Assembly: GCA_021824635.1 (NCBI GenBank)
Contig: JAKAKD010000064.1
Span: forward strand, 1 to 54,115
DNA: 54,115 nucleotides
Direction of reading: 5' to 3'
Source of the DNA: Bacteroidota bacterium
GTDB lineage: Bacteria; Bacteroidota; Ignavibacteria; Ignavibacteriales; Melioribacteraceae
The notes beneath the pieces are model-generated. The model was given only the letters and a program-made list of their open reading frames with translations, was not told the DNA's origin and made no database searches. The stretch's first letter is position 1. The number at the start of each line of letters is the position of its first letter. The translations under genes were made by a program, and so were the position numbers. Of the stretch, positions 16,470 to 25,065 are shown piece by piece.

Positions 16470-19367
16470 ATGAAAAAACTACTACTGTCTCTATTTTTTT
16501 TAGTACTGTTGCCCAGTTTTATTCTTGGACAAAGTACTTTTAAGATAAAGGGAAAGGTCACAGACGCTAAAACCGGTGAAGCCCTTATTGGTGCCAGTGT
16601 TATTCTCAAACCTTTAAACCTTGGCGGCATGACGGATCTCGATGGCAATTTCAGTTTCGAGGTTCCCGCCAGTCTTGCTAAAGGACAGACGGCGGAATTG
16701 ACAGCTTCTTATGTTAATTATAAGAAGAAAACTGTTAAATTAGTTTTGTCCGGCTCTGCCATTACTCAAAACTTTGCATTGGAAGAGGATATTTTTCAAA
16801 GTGAAGAAATTGTTGTTAGCGGTATCGCTTCTAAAACTTCAAAAGCCGTATCAGAGATTGCTGTTAGTAGAGTGTCGGTTTCTGACCTGCAGCAAGTCAA
16901 CACTTACAGTGGTCTATCACAGTTGCTTGGCGGTAAGGTTGCGGGAGTTCAATTACAAACTTCTTCTGGAAACGTTGGCGGCGGTTTTAGATTCTACGTC
17001 CGTTCTGGAGGCGGTATCAATGGAAATGAACAACCGGTAATTTATTTGGATGGTGTTAGAATAAATGATTCTGAAACCGGATTCTTTGGAGTGGGTGGAC
17101 AAAGCAATAGTGCGCTTGCATCTATAAACCCCGATGATATTGCAAGTGTTGAAGTATTAAAAGGACCAGCCGGTGCTTCTTCATATGGAGTTAATGGTTC
17201 AAACGGTGTTATACTCATTACCACTAAATCCGGCAGAACTGCTTTAGGCGGTACCGGAATTGCGGCAAACTATAGATTCACTTACGGTTTCAATGAACAG
17301 TCAAAGAAATACAGTACCGACATTTTCAAATCTGCTGAAGATGCAAATAAGACTTTTCTTACAGGTTATATCCGTGAAAACTCCATTGATATTTCCGGGG
17401 GCGCTAATCAGTTAAGATATTATGGCGGCTTTTCAAGTCGTGATGAAGGCGGCATTCAAGCAAACAATAATTTGCAAAGAAAATCGGCAACTGCTAAAGT
17501 TACGTCGTACCCTAATGATAAACTAACTCTTGAATTTAAAGGTACTTTTAACTACACCGATATTAACAGAGGGCAAAACGATAATAATATATTAGGATTT
17601 CTTGGAAATACTCTTCTCTTTCCAAAATCTTATCAGTTCACAGATAGTCTTGCAATTTTAGGATTAACCGATATAAGCAGAACTTCACAATTTGTTGGAA
17701 GTGTGTTTGCTACATACACGCCAATTAAGGATCTTGAGATTAATGCTGGTTTTGGTATAGACAACAGCAGTATTCGAGAAGATAGAACTTTCCCGGCAAA
17801 TTTAAAATATTCCGGTCGTACACGCGGTGAACGTGATGCTTATGATAACAATAACAGACAATTTACCTATGATCTAAATGCTAAATATCATTACTCACTT
17901 TTTGAAGATATAAAAGGTACATCTGTTGTTGGTATGCAATTATTTAATAGATCTTTCAGAAGTGCTTTTGTACAAACACAAACTTTTGCCACTGAACTTA
18001 TAACAGATTTAGGTGCCGGTTCCCTTGTAGCCGGTTATGGTGAAAATTTCTCCAATACCAGAGATGCAGGAATTTTTACTGAAAATAGTTTTTCATACAT
18101 GGACACATACTTTCTAACACTCAAACTTCGCCAAGACTATGCAAGTTCAATTGGTGCTGAAGCCCCGTCGGTTATGTATCCGGGCGCCAGCTTTGCTGTA
18201 CGACTCGATCGTCTGGGAGTAGTGCCTACGAATATTTTTAATTTATTGAAATTCAGAGTTGCTTATGGCGAGAGTGGTCTATTACCTCTTACAACAGATG
18301 CTATTCCATTGCTATGGACTGCCACATCCGGCGCTTATGGCGGAGGTGCAACTCTTATAAGTATTGGTAATGCAGCAATAGAACCTGAAAGAATAAAAGA
18401 AATTGAGTTTGGTATTGACGCAGAATTATTTAATATATTCTCTCTTGAATTAACTTATTATAGTCAATCGGCTGAAAAATCTATCGTCGGGTTTAATAAT
18501 CCACCTTCCACCGGTTTAACAGCATCATCAGTGCCTTTTAATATTGGCAAGATCAAGGGCTCGGGATTTGAGTCTCTTTTACAAGCTGATTTATTAAGCA
18601 GCCTGGATTATGGATTAAACTTAGGATTCGTATGGAATTATCAGACTAATGAAGTTGTAGACCTCGGCGGCGCACAACCCATTTTTGATGGTTTCAGTAA
18701 TAACGTAATAAAAGAAGGTTTACCAAAACACGAATTTTATAGAGAAGTTGTGAATGGTGCAAAGTTTGATGCCAACGGAAAATATATTGGTGTAGATGCT
18801 CAAACTACAAGAACTGCTTTAGGAAATCCAATCCCATCACATACAGGGTCCTTTACAATTAATTTCAAATTCTTAAAGAATTTTAATCTCTATGCTTTGG
18901 CAGATTGGGCTTTGGACAGAAAAATGTTTAATGACACAGAACTTTTTGCTGCAAGGTTTGGCAATTACGTCCCTAGAATTAATTTGGGAGCTCAGATAGG
19001 TATTGGAACTGTTGCTGGTATTACCCCATTCGCTGTTGGCACACCCGAATATACTGCTGCGGCTAATGCTTATGCTAAAACAGACGGAAACTATAGCGCC
19101 AATTATATAGTAGATGCTCAATTTCTTAAACTAAGAGAAATCAGTATCAGTTATAGCTTTAAGGACTTCCTACCCGACCTTGGTCAAACTTATGTAAAAG
19201 ATTTAGTCCTCGGAATCTCCGGTAGAAATTTATGGACATCAACACCTTACACCGGTGCCGATGTTGAACTAAACCATAATGGCTCGCGCAGTTTGACAAG
19301 AGGAAGTGATTTCTTAACATTAATGAATCCAAGAACCTATAGTTTTTGGATGAGAGTAGCATTCTAA
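16470..19367 (+). CDS. SusC/RagA-type TonB-linked outer-membrane protein
   Basis: This 965-residue receptor has a signal peptide (about 1-20, FILGQ) and a carboxypeptidase-regulatory-like domain (about 25-105; KGKVTDAKTGEALIGASV). The plug (about 125-255) carries the SusC-typical segment VYL/IYLDGVRINDSE and ASVEVLKGPAGASSYG. A long beta-barrel follows, ending YSFWMRVAF. SusC-type receptors form a lidded import complex with a SusD lipoprotein, whose gene follows 16 bp downstream. AAGGAG precedes the ATG. No glycoside hydrolase lies beside the pair, so the imported ligand (glycan, peptide or other) cannot be named. Confidence 0.95.
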   Translation: MKKLLLSLFFLVLLPSFILGQSTFKIKGKVTDAKTGEALIGASVILKPLNLGGMTDLDGNFSFEVPASLAKGQTAELTASYVNYKKKTVKLVLSGSAITQNFALEEDIFQSEEIVVSGIASKTSKAVSEIAVSRVSVSDLQQVNTYSGLSQLLGGKVAGVQLQTSSGNVGGGFRFYVRSGGGINGNEQPVIYLDGVRINDSETGFFGVGGQSNSALASINPDDIASVEVLKGPAGASSYGVNGSNGVILITTKSGRTALGGTGIAANYRFTYGFNEQSKKYSTDIFKSAEDANKTFLTGYIRENSIDISGGANQLRYYGGFSSRDEGGIQANNNLQRKSATAKVTSYPNDKLTLEFKGTFNYTDINRGQNDNNILGFLGNTLLFPKSYQFTDSLAILGLTDISRTSQFVGSVFATYTPIKDLEINAGFGIDNSSIREDRTFPANLKYSGRTRGERDAYDNNNRQFTYDLNAKYHYSLFEDIKGTSVVGMQLFNRSFRSAFVQTQTFATELITDLGAGSLVAGYGENFSNTRDAGIFTENSFSYMDTYFLTLKLRQDYASSIGAEAPSVMYPGASFAVRLDRLGVVPTNIFNLLKFRVAYGESGLLPLTTDAIPLLWTATSGAYGGGATLISIGNAAIEPERIKEIEFGIDAELFNIFSLELTYYSQSAEKSIVGFNNPPSTGLTASSVPFNIGKIKGSGFESLLQADLLSSLDYGLNLGFVWNYQTNEVVDLGGAQPIFDGFSNNVIKEGLPKHEFYREVVNGAKFDANGKYIGVDAQTTRTALGNPIPSHTGSFTINFKFLKNFNLYALADWALDRKMFNDTELFAARFGNYVPRINLGAQIGIGTVAGITPFAVGTPEYTAAANAYAKTDGNYSANYIVDAQFLKLREISISYSFKDFLPDLGQTYVKDLVLGISGRNLWTSTPYTGADVELNHNGSRSLTRGSDFLTLMNPRTYSFWMRVAF

Positions 19368-19383
19368 TCGAGGAGATAAAAAA

Positions 19384-20583
19384 ATGAAAAAAATAAATTT
19401 TTATGTACTAATTATTTTGGTCTCTGTTTGGGTGAGCTCTTGCAAAGACTATGTTACAGGTATTGATCCGTTCATTGATCGGATTGAAGATGGCTTGTTA
19501 AACGATGCCAGTCAAATTCCGTTTGTCATTGCCGGAGTTCAGACACGTTTTGCCAGTGCATCCACTCAGTTGAATAATCAAGCTGATGGCCTTTCTGATG
19601 AATTTATATTTGATCAAAATGTACCTAACGCAACTTTTCCAACATTTAGAGAAATCAATGATGGTCAGATTCTTGTAGACAACAATTCTGTTAGAGGTGT
19701 ATATACAGCGTTAGGACAATACAGGTATTATGCAGATAATCTTATTGTACGTGCAAATAAAATAACGATTGCTGATGCTGCTCTTAAAAACAGCGCTTTA
19801 TATACCGGTTCATTTTATGGCGCCTATGCCCGTTATCAATATGCTACTTACTTTGGCAAACCCACTGAAGGAGGTTCACCAATTGACGGCAGCGCCTTCA
19901 TAAATGCAACAGCGCTATATGATCAGGCAATAACATTGTTCAAGCAGGCATTAACATATACAACTGATGCAAAAACTATAAGAATAGTTAATTCCTGTAT
20001 TGCACGCATATATTTATATAGAGGCGATTACGCAAATGCTGCAACTTATGCAAAATTAGGAATGATTAAAGGTGATGCAGCATTTCAAGCGCTACATAAT
20101 ATCAATCAGAGCAGTGATTATTGGGGTAATTCCGGAGCCGGAAGAACACAATTTGTTTGCGATTTCAGATTCAAAGCTTATGTTGATGCCGATCCAAAAG
20201 AAGCAAACAGAATAAAACTTGCGTCAAAGTTAGGCAACGATAAAAAGAAAACCTATTACTACCAGGTAAAATATCTTCAGGATTCTCCGGAAGATATGAT
20301 GACCTGGCAGGAAAATAACTTAATGCTTGCTGAACTTGCATTAAGAGGTCAAGCGACAGGTGATGCATTAGCACTCGTGAACGCAGTTAGAGCTTCACAC
20401 AGTCTTGACCCTCTTCTTCTTGTAAATCTGGATGTGATTTATACTGAACGTGACAAAGAACTTTTCTGTTCCGGTTCAAGACTTCCCGATGAACGCAGGT
20501 TTAATAAATGGCATTTAGGTGCCGGTACCTGGCAATATTTTCCAATAACCAGCGATGAAATAAATAGTAATCCGAATTTGTAA
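19384..20583 (+). CDS. SusD/RagB-family surface lipoprotein
   Basis: A 399-residue lipoprotein with a signal peptide ending VSSC, the lipidated Cys near residue 20. The body is helical and TPR-like, as in SusD/RagB (LYDQAITLFKQALTYT, RIYLYRGDYANAATYAKLGM). The C-terminus has the family's closing motifs: NLMLAELALR, ALALVNAVRASH and KELFCSGSRLPDERRFNKWH. It is shorter than glycan-binding SusD proteins (about 500-550), which fits a compact RagB-like form. It binds ligand over the mouth of the SusC partner. GAGGAG precedes the ATG. A strong terminator closes the two-gene operon. Confidence 0.93.
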   Translation: MKKINFYVLIILVSVWVSSCKDYVTGIDPFIDRIEDGLLNDASQIPFVIAGVQTRFASASTQLNNQADGLSDEFIFDQNVPNATFPTFREINDGQILVDNNSVRGVYTALGQYRYYADNLIVRANKITIADAALKNSALYTGSFYGAYARYQYATYFGKPTEGGSPIDGSAFINATALYDQAITLFKQALTYTTDAKTIRIVNSCIARIYLYRGDYANAATYAKLGMIKGDAAFQALHNINQSSDYWGNSGAGRTQFVCDFRFKAYVDADPKEANRIKLASKLGNDKKKTYYYQVKYLQDSPEDMMTWQENNLMLAELALRGQATGDALALVNAVRASHSLDPLLLVNLDVIYTERDKELFCSGSRLPDERRFNKWHLGAGTWQYFPITSDEINSNPNL

Positions 20584-20633
20584 TAACTTCTTTTGTTATT
20601 AGAAGTGGTAAGGATGTAAAATTATTTTCTTAT

Positions 20634-20660
20634 AAAGGGCTGCGGTTGCAGCCCTTTTTT
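20634..20660 (+). terminator. Intrinsic terminator after the SusC/SusD operon
   Basis: A perfect 10-bp stem AAAGGGCTGC/GCAGCCCTTT (20634-20643, 20648-20657) has a 4-base loop. The T run begins in the right arm, six T's at 20655-20660. Confidence 0.93.
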
Positions 20661-20681
20661 GTTTTAAGATTTATAATGGTA

Positions 20682-21425
20682 TCAAAAAGATTTAACAAAA
20701 TTGAATGTGATGGATGACGGTAAAGTCGGACGATTCTCAACACCAACCGAAACATTCCAGCTTAACTCTTTTGGAAGATTTTTATTATATGCCGCAACCA
20801 ATCTAACTGCATTAATGGCACTTATAACTCTATTCAAAATTAATGCACCAACAACGAACCGAACATTTGTATAAGCAGCTTCACTTGAAGTCCACATATT
20901 TCTGTATTCTTTACGCTGATCGGGATTAGACCAATTCCAGTAATGTGTTGATGGGTTATAAACTTTTTCATAGTTACGATCTAATTCCATCACACTGTTG
21001 TATTCATCCAAGCTTTGATAAATTCCTATATTAGCAAAGTAATCCGCGTCTTTATTATTAAGATTCACACCGGCTTTAGATTCGGCAAAAGATTTGTAAT
21101 TCTTAGCCTGCCAATTTGCATATAAATCAAAACCGGTAAAAGTGCCCCACAAAACACCGTCGGCTATAGTAAAATATTTTCCGCTCTCATAACCATTAGC
21201 GTAAAGTTCGCCCATTCCCGGTAATATCATAGAATACAAAATTGCAAGCGCGGGATTTTTCTTCTGGAATTGCGGATTCTGTATGTTTGCTGGCTGATTG
21301 CTGACTGCTGACTGCTGATGGCTGATGGCTGAGACTTGTTTTAACTCGGTAATACTTTTAGTAGACGATGTTTGGGCAATCAGAATTGATGACATAAGTA
21401 CAACGAGAGAGATAATAATTTTCAT
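20682..21425 (-). CDS. Secreted/membrane protein of unknown function (DUF5683-like)
   Basis: A 247-residue protein with a signal peptide (about 1-18, SILIAQ). The region PALAILYSMILPGMGELYANGY (about 58-79) resembles the start of DUF5683-type proteins, and a second hydrophobic segment lies near VRFVVGALILNRVISAINAVRL. Residues about 31-44 are encoded by six tandem heptamers (21293-21334), so this linker is repeat-derived. The start codon overlaps the mtaB stop by 4 bp, indicating translational coupling. Function is unknown. Confidence 0.65.
   Translation of the reverse strand: MKIIISLVVLMSSILIAQTSSTKSITELKQVSAISHQQSAVSNQPANIQNPQFQKKNPALAILYSMILPGMGELYANGYESGKYFTIADGVLWGTFTGFDLYANWQAKNYKSFAESKAGVNLNNKDADYFANIGIYQSLDEYNSVMELDRNYEKVYNPSTHYWNWSNPDQRKEYRNMWTSSEAAYTNVRFVVGALILNRVISAINAVRLVAAYNKNLPKELSWNVSVGVENRPTLPSSITFNFVKSF
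21293..21334. repeat. Six tandem GCTGANN heptamers inside a coding sequence
   Basis: On the plus strand the units are GCTGATT, GCTGACT, GCTGACT, GCTGATG, GCTGATG and GCTGAGA without gaps. At 42 bp the tract keeps the host gene's frame, adding about 14 residues after the signal peptide. Confidence 0.9.
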
Positions 21426-22846
21426 TTTGAGCCTGCCGATATTTTTAACGATTCATTAATTGAGAGATTCTCTGCCGTACAAATGTTTTCATCAACCTCC
21501 TTAATTTTTACCTGAACAAATTTATTAATTATTTCTGAATTGTATAGTGCTTTTATTCTTACATAGTTAGAAGTAAATCCTTTTATGAAACCATCATAGT
21601 TTTCATGTTCGAACAATACAGTTAACTCTTTGCCAATCATGCTTTGATAAAACTCATGACGTTTCTTCTCGCTTAGAATTCGCAGCATATTTGCCCGCCG
21701 TTTCCGCTCAATAACATCAACTTGATTCGGCATCTCAATTGCTTTTGTGTTTGGTCTTTCGGAATAGGTAAACACGTGCAGATAAGAAATGGGAAGATCT
21801 TTAAGAAAATTATAGGTGTCCAGAAAATCTTCTTCCGATTCCCCGGGAAAACCAACTATAACATCAACACCAATTCCGAGATTCCTAATTCTCTCTTTAG
21901 CTTTCAGTATTAATTCTTTGTAGTCCTCTGTGCGGTAACGTCTTTGCATCAACTTCAATATTTTTGAACTGCCGCTCTGAAGAGGAATATGAAAATGATT
22001 ACAGATTCTTTTATCGTCCGCTGCTAAATCTAAAATTTCATCTGTAAGAAGATTCGGTTCGATTGAACTTATTCTTATTCTATAATCACCTTCAACCTTC
22101 AGCATCATCTTCAATAATGAATAAAGATCAATTTCCTTTTCTTGCTCTTGATCTTGTTCTTGCTCTTGATCTTTCTCTTGTTCATTTAAGTGATTACGAT
22201 TAAGATTACGATCATGATCACGAAATAAGGAGCTTCCATAATCACCAACATTAACACCGGTTAGAATAATTTCTTTGTATCCTTCATTAAGCAATTCTTT
22301 AAACTCTTTTATTACTTCAGCCGGCTGCGCGCTTCTGCTTTTGCCGCGCGCTAAAGGAATTGTGCAGAATGAACATTTATAATCGCAGCCGTCCTGAATT
22401 TTGAAGAATGCCCGCGTACGGTTATCAGCATCAGTTGAAAACGACGAGTTGAATGAATTTAATTCTTCTGTTGGTGAAACGTGAACACATGACAGCTCTT
22501 TCTTCTCAAAATTTTCTAAGTATGAAAAGAGATTAAATTTTTCGTTACTTCCCAACACAGCATCTACACCATCAATTTTAGCAATTTCATCGGGACGAAG
22601 TTGTGCATAGCATCCGGTAACAACTATAAACGCATTAGGATTATTACGCAGAGCGCGGCGTACCACCTGACGGCATTCACGGTCGGCATTATCGGTAACA
22701 GTGCATGTGTTAATTACATAAACATCGGCGGTATCTTCATAATCAACAATATCGAAGCCACGCTTAAGAAATTGCTTGCCGATTGTAGATGTTTCCGCAA
22801 AATTCAGCTTACAACCAAGTGTATGAAATGCTACTTTAGATGACAT
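21422..22846 (-). CDS. mtaB: tRNA (N6-threonylcarbamoyladenosine(37)-C2)-methylthiotransferase MtaB
   Basis: This 474-residue radical-SAM methylthiotransferase starts with the UPF0004 domain (HTLGCKLNFAETS, VINTCTVT, VTGCYAQL: three cluster cysteines). The radical-SAM motif follows as CDYKCSFC (near residue 153-160), with ILTGVNVGDYG, IRISSIEP and VGFPGE downstream. It converts t6A37 to ms2t6A37 in ANN-decoding tRNAs. It is about 35 residues longer than usual. An Asp/Gln/Glu/Asn-rich insert between NVGDYGSSLF and DLYSLLKMML is encoded by a hexamer-repeat tract that stays in frame. The insert sits in a loop position between conserved blocks, so the enzyme may still work. Confidence 0.93.
   Translation of the reverse strand: MSSKVAFHTLGCKLNFAETSTIGKQFLKRGFDIVDYEDTADVYVINTCTVTDNADRECRQVVRRALRNNPNAFIVVTGCYAQLRPDEIAKIDGVDAVLGSNEKFNLFSYLENFEKKELSCVHVSPTEELNSFNSSFSTDADNRTRAFFKIQDGCDYKCSFCTIPLARGKSRSAQPAEVIKEFKELLNEGYKEIILTGVNVGDYGSSLFRDHDRNLNRNHLNEQEKDQEQEQDQEQEKEIDLYSLLKMMLKVEGDYRIRISSIEPNLLTDEILDLAADDKRICNHFHIPLQSGSSKILKLMQRRYRTEDYKELILKAKERIRNLGIGVDVIVGFPGESEEDFLDTYNFLKDLPISYLHVFTYSERPNTKAIEMPNQVDVIERKRRANMLRILSEKKRHEFYQSMIGKELTVLFEHENYDGFIKGFTSNYVRIKALYNSEIINKFVQVKIKEVDENICTAENLSINESLKISAGSK
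22128..22229. repeat. GATCAN-type hexamer tract read in frame within mtaB
   Basis: On the coding (minus) strand the tract runs through GATCAT, GATCGT, AATCTT, AATCGT and AATCAC, then GATCAA, GAGCAA, GAACAA, GATCAA and GAGCAA. Six-base periodicity preserves the frame and gives alternating Asp-Gln-Glu-Gln and Asp-His/Asn-Arg residues. Similar vocabulary recurs at 22862-22897, 37857-37934, 45421-45495 and 45611-45690. Confidence 0.85.
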
Positions 22847-22950
22847 TACTACCTTTAATTCCTGATCTTGCTAGTGATCATAATCTTAATCGGTAAAAGA
22901 TCAATGGCAGAATCAAGAAAATTATAAATCAATGTTAATAATCTTACAAT

Positions 22951-23005
22951 AAAATGGGCTGCATTTAATTCAAACATAAGAACATATTTGATTAAACACA
23001 GCCCA
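22951..23005 (-). terminator. Terminator hairpin downstream of rpsA
   Basis: On the minus strand TGGGCTG pairs with CAGCCCA (outer 7 bp, plus 22999-23005 and 22955-22961). A long imperfect AT-rich inner stem lies between, and TTTT (22951-22954) follows. It lies about 50 bp after the rpsA stop. Confidence 0.7.
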
Positions 23006-23052
23006 ATCTTTAATTAAGCCGAAAACTCGCTGCTAAGCAGAAAAGCGATAAG

Positions 23053-24885
23053 CTAGTTTTCTTCTTTCTTCTCTTCTGCTTGAGTATTACTTTCTCTCTG
23101 CATCAGAGGTTTTGTGTCTTCATATAAATTGAAATCGGATGAATCGAATTTGCCTGCGTCTGCTGCTTTTACATCTGCGACAGATACTTTTTCCAATTTA
23201 AAGTCTGTAATGTACTGTGCAATTTCTTCATCTGATTTTTCTTTCAAAGCTGCAAGTGCGCTAAGAACAATTTTCTTGTTCTCTTTATCGAACTCAACAA
23301 CTTTCATTTCTAATTTGGTTCCGATAGGAAAACAGAACGAAAGATTTTTGATTTTGGATGTTGAGAGCTGTGTAGCCGGAATAAATCCGTCAACGCCAAG
23401 TGAAAGTTCTGCAATCAATCCTTTTTCGATGATGCGAACAATTTTACCGTCTGCTTTCTTTCCAACAGCATATTCTTTCTCAAAATTTTCCCAAGGATTT
23501 TCGTTGATCTGTTTATGACCTAAGGAAATTTTTCTGGATTCTGTATCAACACCAAGAACAACAACATCAATTTTGTCACCCTTCTTTACAACTTCACCGG
23601 GGTGGCGTATTTTTTTAGTCCATGATAGATCTGAAATGTGTACCAAACCGTCAATACCAGGTTCAAGTTCAACAAACACGCCAAAGTTTGTTAAGTTACG
23701 CGCAATACCTTGATGCTGTGAACCGACCGGATATTTCTTTAATAGATCTGACCACGGATCCGGTGTTAACTGTTTCATACCAAGAGAAATTTTCTTTTCG
23801 CCTTTATCCAAACTTAATACAACAGCTTCAACAACTTGTCCCATTGAAACAAATTGAGAAGGATGGCTGATATGCTGTGTCCAGCTCATTTCAGAAATGT
23901 GGATTAATCCTTCAATACCTTTTTCTATCTCAATGAAAGCACCGTAATCTGTAAGCGATACAACGCGTCCGGAAACTCTATCGCCAATTTTTAATTTGTC
24001 TTCTATCTTTTCCCATGGATGCGGCAAAAGTTGTTTCAAGCTAAGTGAAATTCTCTTGCGTTCCATTTCGAAATCTGTAACAACAACTTTAATCTTCTCA
24101 TCAAGTTTAACAACTTCGCTGGGATGATTAATTCTTCCCCAGCTTAAATCTGTAATGTGAACAAGACCGTCAACGCCGCCAAGATCAATAAACACACCGA
24201 AGTCTGTAATTGCTTTAACGGTTCCTTCAAGAATCTGACCTTTCTCAAGCTTATCAAGAATTTCTTTACGCTGATCGGAAATTGTTTCTTCAATAAGAAC
24301 TTTGTGTGATACAACGATATTTTCTGTTGGAACATTAACCTTAACAATTTTGAAATCCATTGTTTGACCGACGAATGCATCAAAATCGCGAACGGGACGA
24401 ATATCAATTTGTGAACCCGGAAGGAATGCTTCAATTCCCATCAAGTCAACAACCATTCCGCCTTTAATACGTTTAAGAATTTTACCGGGAAGGATTTTTT
24501 CGTTTTCGAATGAATCCATAATTCTTCCCCAAATTCTAAGGAAGTCCGCTCTCTTCTTGGAAAGAATAAGATTACCATCTTCATCTTCAACACTTTCAAT
24601 AACGATTTCAACACTTTCGCCAATTTTAATTTCGTCTGTTGAATTGAATTCTGCTTTAGAAATTGAGCCATCGGATTTGAATCCGACATCCACAACAACG
24701 TTATCTGCGTTTATGCCAACAATTTTTCCGGTAACAATTTCGCCTTCTTTAAATTCGCGAAATGAATCTGCATAAAGTTTTGATAACTCTTTAAGATCTT
24801 CCGGAGAGTATTCATCTTCATTGATGAATCTTTCCTTTTTTACTTTAGATACTTTTTTTACAGTATCTTTTTCTTGTTCGAACAT
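23053..24885 (-). CDS. rpsA: 30S ribosomal protein S1
   Basis: This 610-residue protein contains six S1 (OB-fold) RNA-binding repeats at about residues 40-110, 125-190, 215-285, 300-370, 385-455 and 470-540. Repeats 3-5 carry the diagnostic TDFGVFIDLGGVDGLVHITDLSW type sequence. S1 recruits mRNA to the 30S subunit. Length and repeat number fit Bacteroidota/Chlorobiota S1. The acidic N-terminal tail (about 1-35) and the Glu/Lys-rich C-terminus are variable regions. CAGGAG precedes the ATG. It lies downstream of cmk, the widely conserved cmk-rpsA arrangement, with a 175-bp spacer that contains heptamer repeats. Confidence 0.97.
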   Translation of the reverse strand: MFEQEKDTVKKVSKVKKERFINEDEYSPEDLKELSKLYADSFREFKEGEIVTGKIVGINADNVVVDVGFKSDGSISKAEFNSTDEIKIGESVEIVIESVEDEDGNLILSKKRADFLRIWGRIMDSFENEKILPGKILKRIKGGMVVDLMGIEAFLPGSQIDIRPVRDFDAFVGQTMDFKIVKVNVPTENIVVSHKVLIEETISDQRKEILDKLEKGQILEGTVKAITDFGVFIDLGGVDGLVHITDLSWGRINHPSEVVKLDEKIKVVVTDFEMERKRISLSLKQLLPHPWEKIEDKLKIGDRVSGRVVSLTDYGAFIEIEKGIEGLIHISEMSWTQHISHPSQFVSMGQVVEAVVLSLDKGEKKISLGMKQLTPDPWSDLLKKYPVGSQHQGIARNLTNFGVFVELEPGIDGLVHISDLSWTKKIRHPGEVVKKGDKIDVVVLGVDTESRKISLGHKQINENPWENFEKEYAVGKKADGKIVRIIEKGLIAELSLGVDGFIPATQLSTSKIKNLSFCFPIGTKLEMKVVEFDKENKKIVLSALAALKEKSDEEIAQYITDFKLEKVSVADVKAADAGKFDSSDFNLYEDTKPLMQRESNTQAEEKKEEN

Positions 24886-24993
24886 CTGAACTCCTGCTTA
24901 TCTTACTCTGCTTCGATCATCTCACCATCAAAGAAATCTTGGCAGTTTTTGTTTAGTTATACATCAGTTTTTTGTGATGGTATTTTACAACTA

Positions 24994-25065
24994 TTAGCTT
25001 TTAGCAATTAGCTGTCAGCTAAAAATTTTAACTCAGGCACTAAGTGACTTAGTCACTAAGTTACT
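24994..25065. repeat. Heptamer repeat tract between cmk and rpsA
   Basis: Two blocks are visible. The first is TTAGCTT, TTAGCAA, TTAGCTG, TCAGCTA (24994-25021). The second is a run of CACTAAG/TGACTTAG-type units (about 25038-25065) that includes the palindrome AGTGACTTAGTCACT and ends at the cmk stop codon. The style matches the GCTGANN tract at 21293-21334. Confidence 0.75.

Noticed and set aside
23114-23518. Plus-strand frame of 134 codons opposite rpsA
   Set aside because: It is antisense to a confidently identified S1 gene, with no ribosome site or recognisable protein features.
21293-25065. CRISPR-like array
   Set aside because: The short tandem units (6-8 bp) have no unique spacers of 30-40 bp and no cas genes are nearby; they are microsatellite-like repeats.
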